DNA of 64,000 nt. It comes from Devosia oryziradicis. Lineage in GTDB: Bacteria; Pseudomonadota; Alphaproteobacteria; Rhizobiales; Devosiaceae. How positions within the stretch are numbered: the first letter of the stretch is position 1; each line of letters starts with the position of its first letter. The stretch is taken from contig NZ_CP068047.1 in assembly GCF_016698645.1 (NCBI RefSeq), positions 1,895,001-1,959,000 on the forward strand. Reading direction: 5' to 3'. Shown here one piece after another: positions 26,980 through 35,863 of the stretch. The position numbers were made by a program, and so were the translations under genes. The notes beneath the pieces are model-generated. The model did not search any database and was not told the origin of the DNA. It worked only from the letters and a program-made list of their open reading frames with translations.

Positions 26980-27555
26980 CTACTCGGCCGCGACACGCAG
27001 CGCGCGATCCTCGCCGTGGTGGTCGATCCACTCGACAAATTTGTCGACGAAGTTCTGCAGGAAGCCACGCGACTGCTCGTCGGTCACCTCGAACCGCTCA
27101 TCGATCAGTCCGGCCTTGAACTGGAAGTAGACCTCCGGCTGCCCCATAACCACGAAGCCATAGACTGGCAGCGTTGTCCGCAGATGGTTCTGGCCCGCGG
27201 CTGTGCCGATTGCACCAGGGCTGGCGCCGGCAATGGCGAGCGGCTTGCCTGCCCAGGAATTCTGGCCGTAGGGGCGAGACGCCCAATCCAGCGCGTTCTT
27301 GATGATGGCGGGATAGGAGCGATTGATCTCGGGCGTGACGATCAAGACGGCATCGGCCGCTTCGACGCGATGCTTGAGATCCGTCACGGCGCCGGGCGGG
27401 TTGTCCCAGAGGTCATTGTTGTAGTGGGGCAGGCCGGCGAGATCGAAGTAGTTGAAATGCAACTGCGTGTCGGCGAGGTTTTCGATGGCCTTGGCAAGGC
27501 TCCGGTTGATCGATGCCTGGCTCAAGCTGCCGACCAGGACGAGTACGTTTTTCAT
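26980..27555 (-). CDS. NAD(P)H-dependent FMN reductase
   Basis: A 191-residue flavodoxin-fold reductase. VLVGSLSQASINRSLA at the N-terminus is the FMN-phosphate loop, and TPEINRSYPAIIKNALDW near residue 75 is the family signature around the flavin ring. Members reduce FMN or quinones. It is transcribed divergently from an HxlR-type regulator, a common pairing in which the regulator senses electrophiles or oxidants and represses the reductase. Confidence 0.87.
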   Translation of the reverse strand: MKNVLVLVGSLSQASINRSLAKAIENLADTQLHFNYFDLAGLPHYNNDLWDNPPGAVTDLKHRVEAADAVLIVTPEINRSYPAIIKNALDWASRPYGQNSWAGKPLAIAGASPGAIGTAAGQNHLRTTLPVYGFVVMGQPEVYFQFKAGLIDERFEVTDEQSRGFLQNFVDKFVEWIDHHGEDRALRVAAE

Positions 27556-27650
27556 GTCAGAACCTATGGTTTCTGTTGGTAACTGACGCTATATGAGTGA
27601 CTGCAAAAAGCGCCGCAAGACAGCACTTTTTCGATACGCGAGGCACAAAA

Positions 27651-28079
27651 ATGAAACCTGTCGATCTTGAATTGCACCACGACTGCCGGCCCGTAGGGGA
27701 GATTTTGAACCAGATCGGGGGCAAGTGGACGGTGCTGATCATCAACATGCTCAGCAACGGTCCGATGCGGTTCTCCGAGATCAAGCGCATGGTCGGCGGC
27801 ATCAGCCAGAAGGTGCTGACCGCGACGCTGCGGGATCTGGAAATGGATGGTTTCGTCACCCGGTCGGTTACGCCGTCGATCCCGCCGCGGGTGGATTATG
27901 AGTTGACCGAACTCGGCTATGACCTGCAGAAGCCGCTCGATCTGCTCGGCAAGTGGGCCGTCGACAACAGGCCCAAGGTGCTCGAAGCGCGCGCTCGCTA
28001 TTTCGCGAGCAATCCGGAAGCTCTACCGGCCCGCAAGGGACGGGTTGCGCCAAAGCAGCAGATGTGGGCAGCCGAATAA
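27651..28079 (+). CDS. HxlR-family transcriptional regulator
   Basis: A 142-residue winged-helix regulator of the HxlR/YodB class. It has DCRPVGEILNQIGGKWTVL, then LSNGPMRFSEIKRMVGGISQKVLTATLRDLE, the recognition helix region. Cys near residue 11 is at the usual place of the redox-sensing Cys in YodB-type regulators. The ATG at 27651 was chosen over an upstream start because it begins at the family's normal N-terminus and follows GAGG. Divergence from the FMN reductase suggests autoregulation and control of that gene. Confidence 0.88.
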   Translation: MKPVDLELHHDCRPVGEILNQIGGKWTVLIINMLSNGPMRFSEIKRMVGGISQKVLTATLRDLEMDGFVTRSVTPSIPPRVDYELTELGYDLQKPLDLLGKWAVDNRPKVLEARARYFASNPEALPARKGRVAPKQQMWAAE

Positions 28080-28083
28080 CCAG

Positions 28084-29094
28084 CTAGCGGACGGCGTCCC
28101 CGGTTACCTTGGTGAGTTCAGGGATGAAGTCCCGGACCATGGGCTGCGGCTGCGCCTCGAAGGGCAGGGGCCGGACGACCCGCATGGCGGCAATACCTAC
28201 GCGCACCGTCATCAGGCCATTGACGACGCCTTCGCCGAGCCGCGCCGAGAGCTTGGCGGCCAGGCCCTGGCCAACCAGTTGCTCGACGATGCCGTCGGTC
28301 AGCACCAGCCCGCCAGTGACGGCGAGATGGGCCAGGACCGCACCGGCAAGGCGCCAGAAGCCGAAAAAGCCTGGGCGGGCGCCGTAGAGGGCCGCAATAG
28401 CCCCCGCGAGGCGGATGCTCTCGTAGATCACGAAGGCCACGTCGACCAATGCCCGCGGCGACACGGCCGTCACCAGAGCGACGCGTCGGGCGGAGGCGGC
28501 AGTCAGGGCTTTGGCCCGGGCGTCCAGCGGGGCCATGAGGCTGCGCTCGGCCAGTTCGACCGTCGCATCGCCATCGAACAGATGGGGCAGGTTGTCGGCC
28601 ACGGCCTGGCGGGCTCGGGCCAGATCGGGCCGGCCAGCATAGATGGCCAGCAGGTCATCGACCACGCGTCGAGCCTCGGCAGCGTCGTTGTCGGCAGTGG
28701 CCATGGCCGCTGCGCGCTTGAGCGCGTCGAGCGCCCGGAGGCGGCGGAGGGCGAAAATTTCCCGGGCAGCCAGGCCGGCTATGGCCATGACAAAGACCGC
28801 CAGCACGCCGAGCCCCAGCCAGCCCAGCCATTCATTGGCGGCGAACAGATCGCGGATGAGCCGGTCGGCCGCAAGGCCCAGCCCCGCGGACACCAGAATG
28901 CTGCCCGCGGTCCAGGCCAGCCGCCCGACCCAGCCCATGCGCCGTGGAGGCGGCGCCACCAGGGTTTCGTCGTTTTCTATGTCGAATTCGGGCTCGGCGA
29001 TGTCCACCTTGGCAGGGGCGAAGGCGCGAGGCACACGGATGGTATCGGGCTCGGCGGCGGCAGGCGCCGTGGGGCGGGCAACGGGGCGTTTCAT
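28084..29094 (-). CDS. ycjF: YcjF-type (UPF0283/TIGR01620) membrane protein
   Basis: A 336-residue inner-membrane protein. A proline-rich cytoplasmic N-terminus is followed by two spans at residues ~57-80 and ~92-113. A helical domain and a C-terminal DUF697-like region follow, with PRALVDVAFVIYESIRLAGAIAALYG. The start ATG overlaps the ycjX stop (ATGA). ycjX-ycjF pairs recur widely in proteobacteria, but the role is poorly defined and tied to envelope stress in enterics. Confidence 0.85.
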   Translation of the reverse strand: MKRPVARPTAPAAAEPDTIRVPRAFAPAKVDIAEPEFDIENDETLVAPPPRRMGWVGRLAWTAGSILVSAGLGLAADRLIRDLFAANEWLGWLGLGVLAVFVMAIAGLAAREIFALRRLRALDALKRAAAMATADNDAAEARRVVDDLLAIYAGRPDLARARQAVADNLPHLFDGDATVELAERSLMAPLDARAKALTAASARRVALVTAVSPRALVDVAFVIYESIRLAGAIAALYGARPGFFGFWRLAGAVLAHLAVTGGLVLTDGIVEQLVGQGLAAKLSARLGEGVVNGLMTVRVGIAAMRVVRPLPFEAQPQPMVRDFIPELTKVTGDAVR

Positions 29095-30542
29095 GCGAGC
29101 CAGTCTCCCAGCAGGTAGTCCAGGGCCCGGTCGAAGCGAATATGGGGCAGGACCACATCGCCATTGGCATTGCGGTCGAGCTTTTGCGGCGGCGTGAAGC
29201 GCAGGAAATTGAGGCTTACGGGCGCGCCGTCCTCGAACAATGAATCCGGCCGTTCCGGCAAGTCACCGGGAAACAAGGCGATTTCGGTCTTCCCGTCGTA
29301 GGTGACACCATCGAGTTGTTCGCCCGCGATGGGCGTTCCAATGATTGTGGGCAGGGTTTCGCCGTCCTCGACAATGCTGCCCTCGCGGGTGGCGCGGATG
29401 CCGGCGAGCGCGATGGGTTTGACATCCGCACCCGCAAAGCGCGCCCGCTTGCCTGCATTGGCGACCAGGCGGTTGAGAATGGCCTCGAGCCGGTCGTGGC
29501 TGGTGTGATGGACGTGGTCGGCCTTGGTGGCAGCGAACAGGATGCGATCGATCTTGCGCACGAATGGCCGGAGCAGGGGATTGGTCTCACCCTGGCGGAA
29601 GCAGCCAAGCACGGCAGTCAGCGCCGTTTCAAGATCGGCCACGGCGGCTGGCCCGGCATTGAGAGCGCGGAGCGTGTCCACCAGCACGATCTGCCGGTCC
29701 AGCCGGGCAAAGTGGTCCCGGAAGAATGGCCGAACCACCCGGTCCTTATAGGCTTCGTAGCGATTTTCGAGCATGGCATGGAGGCTGCCATGTCGCATAC
29801 CCCGGGGGGAGGGTGGCAAGGGTGCGAAAGTCAGTGCTGGTGACCCCTCCAGGTCACCCGGCAGCAGGAAACGGCCCGGCGGCAGTGTCGACAGCGCTCC
29901 GTGTTCGCGGCTCCTCCGCAGGTATTCGGTGAAGGCGGCTGCAAGCCGTTCCGCGTCTGGGTCGTTGGCGTCCTTGTTCGGATCAATGTCATCGAGCAGC
30001 TTGAGGAACGGTCCCGCCTCCTTGCCCGATCCGGGCCGTCTGGCCCGCTCCAGCGCTTCAGCGCTCCACTCGGCAAAGCTGAGCCCGAGAAGGGGCAGGT
30101 CCAGCAGCCATTCGCCAGGATAGTCGACGATGTCGAGGTTGAGCGTGGTAGGGCCACGCAGCCCGGAATACCAGTTCTTCGATTGGTACTTCAGCACGAT
30201 GCGAAGCTGCGAGACCCGCCTTGTACTCTCGGGCCAGGTTGGCGTCTTCCCGGAGAGCGCCTCCAGATGCTGTTCATAGGCAAAACGCGGAATGGTGGCG
30301 TCCGGATATTCGGCCAGCCGGGCGCCGATGAACCGGCCCTCAGCCAGCGGCGCAAAACCAGGCAGGCGGCCACCGGCGAGCAGGTTATGCACCAGCGCCG
30401 TGATGAAGATCGTCTTGCCGGCCCGGCTGAGCCCGGTCACGCCCAGGCGCAAAGTCGGGGTGAACGCGCCTGTCGCGGCGTCGGCGAAGTTGGAGAGGGC
30501 AATGCCCAGTTCGTCGACAATGGTCGTGGGATTCTGGGGCAC
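29091..30542 (-). CDS. ycjX: YcjX-family P-loop GTPase-like protein
   Basis: A 483-residue YcjX protein. GLSRAGKT near residue 35 is the Walker A loop, and DIVDYPGEWLLDLPL near 135 is the G3 region that marks the family. FAATKADHVH near 335 resembles a G4 motif. The start is GTG at 30542. It is translationally coupled to ycjF downstream. Confidence 0.88.
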   Translation of the reverse strand: MPQNPTTIVDELGIALSNFADAATGAFTPTLRLGVTGLSRAGKTIFITALVHNLLAGGRLPGFAPLAEGRFIGARLAEYPDATIPRFAYEQHLEALSGKTPTWPESTRRVSQLRIVLKYQSKNWYSGLRGPTTLNLDIVDYPGEWLLDLPLLGLSFAEWSAEALERARRPGSGKEAGPFLKLLDDIDPNKDANDPDAERLAAAFTEYLRRSREHGALSTLPPGRFLLPGDLEGSPALTFAPLPPSPRGMRHGSLHAMLENRYEAYKDRVVRPFFRDHFARLDRQIVLVDTLRALNAGPAAVADLETALTAVLGCFRQGETNPLLRPFVRKIDRILFAATKADHVHHTSHDRLEAILNRLVANAGKRARFAGADVKPIALAGIRATREGSIVEDGETLPTIIGTPIAGEQLDGVTYDGKTEIALFPGDLPERPDSLFEDGAPVSLNFLRFTPPQKLDRNANGDVVLPHIRFDRALDYLLGDWLA

Positions 30543-30712
30543 GCGCTGGTCTCACTTTTCCCCGCGCAAGATAGGGATTTGCCGAGGCCATTCAAGCATG
30601 CACCGAACGGCGTGTACTCCGAAGCGATCATTAACGCAGAGTGAGCACGGCCTTCCGGCTTTTTCCATTCCGGTTGAGGAAAGCTTCATGAGCCCGCGGC
30701 TAACCTCGGCTG

Positions 30713-32659
30713 ATGCTGAAGACCGCGTTAGCCATAGATGATCCCGCCGACGGCTCCCTACCCGCGGACGAGCCGCTGACAGGCGATGCCCTGCAGCTTG
30801 CCGTTGCCGAATTGCTGGTGCAGAGGGGAAACCTTTCCCTCGTCGACCTTGCCAATGCCACCCGTGCAAGCGCCGAATGGGGGCATGAGCTGGCCCATGT
30901 GCTGATCGCCCAGGGCTATGTGCGGCGCATGCAATACTACCAGGCGCTGGCCGCGGTCTATGGCCTGCCCTTCGTCAACCTGCGCGAAGAACCGAGCGAT
31001 CCGCTGCTGGTCGATCCCGATGACCGCACGGACTATACGGCGAAGAACCTGACGCCGTGGCGGGTCGAAGGCGGCAAGGTGATCATCGCCGTCACCAACA
31101 TTTCCGAGGATGTGCGGCGCTGGGCAGAGGATCGCTACGGACGCTCGCATGGCTTTGCCATCACTTCGCCCTACGACATCCTGTGGCAGACGCAGGCGAT
31201 GTTCCGTGAGCGCGATAGCCACATGGCGCGCGAGGGGCTCTACGAGTGGAAGCCCGAGCACTCCGCCAAATATACCATCACAGACCCGCAAAAGACGACG
31301 ATCTACCTTGGCCTGGCCGTGCTGGTCCTGGCATTGGGCTTTGCGCCCATCCCAACCCTGGTCGTGCTGATGGGAGCGGCGACGGCGCTCTATACGCTTA
31401 CCTTTGCCTTCAAGTTCCTCCTCACCTGGGTCGGTTCGAGCAGAAGCGCCGACATGGTCATTTCCGACGAGGCGGTTGCCAGCCTGGTTGATCGTGACCT
31501 GCCGGTCTATACCGTTCTGGTGCCCATGTATCGCGAAGCGCGCGTGCTGCCGCTGCTCGCCAAGGCACTGAAGGGCCTCGACTATCCGGCATCCAAGGTC
31601 GAAGTGAAGCTGGTGCTCGAAGAGGACGACGCTGAGACCATCGACGCGGCCAAGGCGCTCAACCTGCCGGGCAATTTCGAAATTATCCGCGTCCCGGCCA
31701 GCCAGCCCAAGACCAAGCCCAAGGCGTGCAACTATGCCCTCCAGTTCTGTCGCGGCGAATTCCTGACGATCTATGATGCCGAGGATCAGCCCGAGCCCGA
31801 CCAGCTCAAGAAGGCCGTGCTGGCCTTCCGCACGGCCGAGCCGAACCTGGCCTGCGTCCAGGGGCGGCTGAACTACTTCAATCGCGGTGAGAACTGGCTC
31901 ACCAAGATGTTCACGCTCGAATACTCGCAGTGGTTCGACTTCATGCTGCCTGGCCTGGACAGGCTCAAGGTGCCCATTCCGCTGGGCGGCACGTCCAACC
32001 ATTTCAAGCTCGCCGCCCTGCGCCGCGTCAACGGGTGGGATCCCTACAATGTGACGGAGGACGCCGATCTGGGTGTTCGCCTGGCGCAGGAGGGCTACAC
32101 GGTTGGCGTCATCAACTCGACCACCTATGAAGAAGCCAATGGCGTGCTGCCCAGCTGGATCAAGCAGCGCAGCCGCTGGATCAAGGGCTATATGCAGACC
32201 TGGCTGGTGCATATGCGGCACCCGATGCAGCTCTACAAATCCATTGGTCCGGTGGGCTTTTTTGCCTTTCACTTCTTTATTGGCGCCCCCGCCTTCACGG
32301 TGCTGCTCAATCCGATCCTCTGGGCCATCACGCTCATGGTGTTCGTCACTCAGACGCAACCATTCGGTTGGCTCTTCCCCGAGCCATTCGGGACGATGGC
32401 CGTGTTCAACTTGGTCGTAGGCAACCTGTTCCTGATCTATTTCGGGATCGTCGCAGCATTGAAGCGGCGCTACTTCGACCTGGTCCTGGTCGGGGCCACC
32501 CTTCCGTTCTACTGGGTGCTGCATTCGATCGCCGGCTACAAGGCGCTGAAGCAACTCATCAGCAATCCGCACTACTGGGAGAAGACCGAGCATGGCACCT
32601 CCGCCATGACGCAGGCCAATCTGGCCGCTGCCAAGGCGGATATGGAGGATGCGGCATGA
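30713..32659 (+). CDS. GT2 glycosyltransferase with N-terminal GspE_N/MshEN-like domain
   Basis: A 648-residue membrane glycosyltransferase. Residues ~25-95 resemble the GspE_N/MshEN domain (LLVQRGNLSLVDLANAT, then LIAQGYVRRMQYYQALAAVY), a fold that can bind c-di-GMP. The usual RLG element reads EWG here, so binding is doubtful. Two membrane spans (~195-240) precede the GT2 domain, which has LEEDD, YDAEDQPEPD, TEDADLG and QRSRWIKG, the D,D,D,QxxRW set of processive polysaccharide synthases. Further spans follow. The ATG at 30713 has a weak ribosome binding site. The stop overlaps the next gene (ATGA). The product could be an exopolysaccharide; the substrate is unknown. Confidence 0.82.
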   Translation: MLKTALAIDDPADGSLPADEPLTGDALQLAVAELLVQRGNLSLVDLANATRASAEWGHELAHVLIAQGYVRRMQYYQALAAVYGLPFVNLREEPSDPLLVDPDDRTDYTAKNLTPWRVEGGKVIIAVTNISEDVRRWAEDRYGRSHGFAITSPYDILWQTQAMFRERDSHMAREGLYEWKPEHSAKYTITDPQKTTIYLGLAVLVLALGFAPIPTLVVLMGAATALYTLTFAFKFLLTWVGSSRSADMVISDEAVASLVDRDLPVYTVLVPMYREARVLPLLAKALKGLDYPASKVEVKLVLEEDDAETIDAAKALNLPGNFEIIRVPASQPKTKPKACNYALQFCRGEFLTIYDAEDQPEPDQLKKAVLAFRTAEPNLACVQGRLNYFNRGENWLTKMFTLEYSQWFDFMLPGLDRLKVPIPLGGTSNHFKLAALRRVNGWDPYNVTEDADLGVRLAQEGYTVGVINSTTYEEANGVLPSWIKQRSRWIKGYMQTWLVHMRHPMQLYKSIGPVGFFAFHFFIGAPAFTVLLNPILWAITLMVFVTQTQPFGWLFPEPFGTMAVFNLVVGNLFLIYFGIVAALKRRYFDLVLVGATLPFYWVLHSIAGYKALKQLISNPHYWEKTEHGTSAMTQANLAAAKADMEDAA

Positions 32660-33768
32660 GCCAGGCCGGGGCGACACACGCCGTACCGGCCCGCCGCGAC
32701 CTGGCGCTGCCCGCGGGGCTGCTGGTTGCGGCGTTCCTGCTGTTCCTGGGCGGTAACCTGGCAGGCAACGGGGTGATCGGTCACCTCGATCCTGCCGCCA
32801 CGGTGTTGCCGGGTTGGGAGCACGGCAGCCTGCTGCGTGTACTGGCCGTCTGGGTGGCCAGTTGGTTCGGCTTTGTCGACGCCGGGACGGCGCTGTTGCT
32901 GGTTTACGTGCTGATGGCCTGCATTGGTGCGCTTCTTACCTATCGGTTCCTGCTGGTCAGTGGCTGGCCGGCTCTCCAGGCGACGCTGGCCTTGGCGCTG
33001 ATCGCGGCCAATGCCTTCCTGATCTACGCCACCACGACGACCAGTGCAGAATTCCTGCTCCTGCTGGCGGTGGCCGCGCTCATCCCGGCCCAGCGAAGGC
33101 TGGAGGCTGTTGGGGATGTGCAGGCCGTCATCAACTACAGCCTCACGCTTACCCTTTTGCTGGTGGCGGGGCCGCCCCTGATGGTCCTGGTGCCACTTCT
33201 TGTGTTGGCCGTGCCGCTGCGGGAGGCCGAGGCCCGGCGCAAGCCGCAGGTGTTTGCCGCAATGTTGCTCGTGGCGGTCGTGCCTACGTTGATCATCATT
33301 GCTGGCGTATGGGCGATGGCGGCGCGGGCAGGGCTGAGCGCGGACCTGCTCCTGCAGCCTTTCGCGGAGGACTTCGTCCCCATCCGGCGGCCAGTCGCGG
33401 CAATGATCGTTCTGTCGGCAATCTCCGCGCCGGTGGCCGCGATCCTGGTCATTCACGGCGCCATTCCCGACCGGCGGCGCAAGCCGCTGACGACCTTTGT
33501 CGCGCTGGCCCTGCCGCTTTACCTGGCAATCGGCAACAGCTTCTTTGATTGGCAGCTGGCGCCCTGGGCGCCCGCCGCCGCGATGATGGCCACGGCCATG
33601 GGATGGCTTTGTTCGACGCGTGTCCGGCCCTGGATGCGCTGGCTTACCTTGGCCATGCTGCTCGTCAGTGCCCTGGCGAGCTGGGTCGTGGCAGGCCTGT
33701 GGGCCGATCCGGCATGGCTGGAGGGGCTGATGCCCATCCAGCTCTATGGCCTGACCAGCCCCGGCTGA
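32656..33768 (+). CDS. Polytopic membrane protein paired with the GT2 enzyme
   Basis: A 370-residue, very hydrophobic protein with roughly nine to ten predicted spans and few conserved polar residues. The start ATG overlaps the GT2 stop codon, with GGAGG upstream, so the two are translated together. I recognise no family. The topology resembles dolichol-type or GT-C-like mannosyltransferase frames or O-unit polymerases, but the early Asp/Glu loop motif of GT-C enzymes is not evident. It most likely works with the GT2 enzyme in making or exporting a glycan. Confidence 0.6.
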   Translation: MSQAGATHAVPARRDLALPAGLLVAAFLLFLGGNLAGNGVIGHLDPAATVLPGWEHGSLLRVLAVWVASWFGFVDAGTALLLVYVLMACIGALLTYRFLLVSGWPALQATLALALIAANAFLIYATTTTSAEFLLLLAVAALIPAQRRLEAVGDVQAVINYSLTLTLLLVAGPPLMVLVPLLVLAVPLREAEARRKPQVFAAMLLVAVVPTLIIIAGVWAMAARAGLSADLLLQPFAEDFVPIRRPVAAMIVLSAISAPVAAILVIHGAIPDRRRKPLTTFVALALPLYLAIGNSFFDWQLAPWAPAAAMMATAMGWLCSTRVRPWMRWLTLAMLLVSALASWVVAGLWADPAWLEGLMPIQLYGLTSPG

Positions 33769-33779
33769 GCCGTCCCCGC

Positions 33780-34700
33780 TCAGGCCTGGCCCGTGCCGAT
33801 CCGGGCGATGTCGTATGGCGTAGTCTGGTAGATCTCGTTGATCCAGTTCTGGAACAACAAATGCGCGTGGCTGCGCCAGCGGTTTTCCGGCGTCGCCGAG
33901 GTGTCGCCATTGGGGAACAGATTGGCCGGTGGTGGGGTGTCGAGCCCGGCCTTGACGTCGCGCTCATACTCGTCGGCCAGCGACCGATTGTCATATTCGA
34001 GGTGGTTGAGAAAATGCACGGCGCGGTGCTTTTCATCGCCCAGCATCGAGACGCCGATCTCGGGATTGTCAATCAGCACTTCCAGATCCGCGCCCAGAGT
34101 CGTCCGATCGATATCGTTGTAGCGCGATACGGGGATCATCGGGCTGTCCGAAAACCCGCGCAGGAAGGGCGAGCGCGGGTTGACGACCTGGTGGCGGAAC
34201 ACGCCAAATGCCTTGGTGGGCATGCGATAGCGCCGTGCGCCGTGGAAATGGTGCAGGGCGGCCTGCGCGCCCCAGCAGATGAACATGGTGTGGTGGACGT
34301 TGGTTTGCGTCCAATCCATGATCTCCACCATCTCCTTCCAGTACCGGACCTCTTCGAACGGCATGTTGGCAATGGGAGCGCCGGTGACGATGAAACCGTC
34401 GAACTTGTCGCCGCGGATCTCTTCCCAGGTGCGATAGAAGGTCTTGAGATAGTCCTCGGACGTGTTTTTTGACTGATGGTCGGTGACGCGCACCAGAGTC
34501 AGTTCCACCTGCAGCGGCGTTGCCCCGATCAGCCGGGTGAACTGCGTCTCGGTGCGCTCCTTGTTGGGCATAAGATTGAGCAGGCCGATGGAGAGCGGAC
34601 GGATGTCCTGCCGCGCGGCGCGCGTGGAATCCATCACATAAACGCCCTCGTCCTCCAGGGTCTTGCGGGCGGGCAGGTTGTCGGGAATTCGGATAGGCAT
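33780..34700 (-). CDS. metA: Homoserine O-acyltransferase (MetA family)
   Basis: A 306-residue MetA-type enzyme that acylates homoserine in methionine synthesis. ICWGAQA carries the nucleophile Cys142, and FLNHLEYD supplies the conserved His/Glu region. Position 111, which in characterised MetA proteins separates acetyl-CoA users (Glu) from succinyl-CoA users (Gly), is Ala here (GAPIANMPFEEV), so the donor cannot be assigned. No SAM-II riboswitch pattern was found in the 68 bp upstream. Confidence 0.9.
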   Translation of the reverse strand: MPIRIPDNLPARKTLEDEGVYVMDSTRAARQDIRPLSIGLLNLMPNKERTETQFTRLIGATPLQVELTLVRVTDHQSKNTSEDYLKTFYRTWEEIRGDKFDGFIVTGAPIANMPFEEVRYWKEMVEIMDWTQTNVHHTMFICWGAQAALHHFHGARRYRMPTKAFGVFRHQVVNPRSPFLRGFSDSPMIPVSRYNDIDRTTLGADLEVLIDNPEIGVSMLGDEKHRAVHFLNHLEYDNRSLADEYERDVKAGLDTPPPANLFPNGDTSATPENRWRSHAHLLFQNWINEIYQTTPYDIARIGTGQA

Positions 34701-34768
34701 ATCAGCCTCTTGAGCGAGTTTGATCGAAAAGCGATTCAGGCGATGCGCGTCTCCCCGAAGGAAGCGCG

Positions 34769-35635
34769 CTAGCGCATTCGCTGCTCGATGGCGGCCGCCA
34801 TGAGATCGATGAATTCGTCGCCGTCGCGGACGGTCGCCAGGTCCGACGCTTCCACGACATAGCCGAAATTGTCGGCCAGGGCCTGGTAGCGGGGCAGGCG
34901 ATCATGCAGCAACGCCTCGAAGCCCCAGGCGCCAAAGCCCAGCGGATCGACGTCGCAATCCTCCACGATGCCGTTGATATGCTTGTACTCGGCCCACTTC
35001 TCGACCAGGAAAGGTGGGCGGTAATACATCGGCTTGGGCGACTGCTTGAAGCGGCGGACCAGTTCGGTGGCATCCTTGTCGGTGCCGCGGATGTAGAGCA
35101 GGGCAGTCGAGGCTGCGAGCGTCCTCACCACCGGATCGTCAGGATTGTGCGGGTCGATGACTTCGATCAACGAACCGCCGGTATCGGCAATGAAATCGTC
35201 ATAGCCATAAAGCGCCTTGGCCCGCTCGATGAAGTGCGGCACGTCCTGGAGGGCGGCGACTTCGGCGACACGGTGCTGCTCCTGTCGGCGCTGGTATTCG
35301 GCCAGCGGCAGGCCGCCCTTATCAGGGTTGCCCGGCGTGCCGAGATAGGTCGAGAGCGGATCGAGATTGTCGAAGGTGATGTTGGACGAGATATAGATCG
35401 AGTCCGAGCGCAACAGCTGCGCCAGAAACGGCACCTTCATGGCTTCGCGCTTGAAATTGTCGACGATAGCCTCGCCCATGTAGCGCGTGCCGATGCGGTA
35501 GTCGGCCGAGTAGTGAAACCACTTGCTGGCACGCAGCATGTTGCTCAGGCGCGTCTTGCCCACGCCGGCCATGCCGAACACCGTCACGGCGCGGCGCGGC
35601 GCTTTCACGAACTCATCGGCACTACTGAACAGCAT
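34769..35635 (-). CDS. P-loop ATPase/kinase-like protein
   Basis: A 288-residue P-loop protein. GMAGVGKTRLS near residue 20 is the Walker A motif. DKDATELVRRFKQSPKPMYY, then KWAEYKHINGIVEDCDVDPL, fill the rest. I know similar proteins only as uncharacterised alphaproteobacterial ATPases. ATG 35635 was chosen; ATG 35665 would add ten residues, and neither has a good ribosome binding site. It lies 68 bp upstream of metA on the same strand and diverges from flgE. Confidence 0.65.
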   Translation of the reverse strand: MLFSSADEFVKAPRRAVTVFGMAGVGKTRLSNMLRASKWFHYSADYRIGTRYMGEAIVDNFKREAMKVPFLAQLLRSDSIYISSNITFDNLDPLSTYLGTPGNPDKGGLPLAEYQRRQEQHRVAEVAALQDVPHFIERAKALYGYDDFIADTGGSLIEVIDPHNPDDPVVRTLAASTALLYIRGTDKDATELVRRFKQSPKPMYYRPPFLVEKWAEYKHINGIVEDCDVDPLGFGAWGFEALLHDRLPRYQALADNFGYVVEASDLATVRDGDEFIDLMAAAIEQRMR

Positions 35636-35794
35636 GGAATGCCCCGGGATTTCAGGCCCCTGCATTACTGCAAGCGCCCGGCCTTCACAAGCAGGCGGCA
35701 ATTTCTGCCGACGGCTCGGACTCAATTGCCGGGAGCCTGCCAAATTTGACGCCATGGGCGAGAAATTACCCAGCAGAATCAAGGGAAAGGCGAG

Positions 35795-35811
35795 TTGGCA
35801 CCTTGCTTGCA
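35795..35811 (+). promoter_or_regulatory. Sigma-54 (-24/-12) promoter of the flgE operon
   Basis: TTGGCAC-N5-TTGCA matches the RpoN consensus (YTGGCAC-N5-TTGCW), with the invariant GG (35797-35798) and GC (35809-35810) exactly ten bases apart. It ends 53 bp before the flgE ATG. Hook and hook-filament genes are sigma-54 dependent in Caulobacter. Confidence 0.8.
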
Positions 35812-35863
35812 TTGTTTCTGCCGAAAGCGTCGGACGGCGCAAACGGGTTTTACGGAGTATCAG

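Noticed and set aside
27575..27603. Imperfect inverted repeat (GTAACT ... GAGTGAC) as an HxlR operator
   Set aside because: The half-sites match poorly and the spacing is irregular; an operator is expected in this gap but cannot be placed from sequence alone.
30758..32677. A 639-codon open frame antisense to the GT2 gene
   Set aside because: The sense strand has a complete GT2 motif set; the antisense product is His/Arg/Gln-rich and lacks domain features.
34701..34768. SAM-II or related riboswitch upstream of metA
   Set aside because: The 68-bp gap lacks the conserved SAM-II pseudoknot sequences; only short GC self-complementarity is present.
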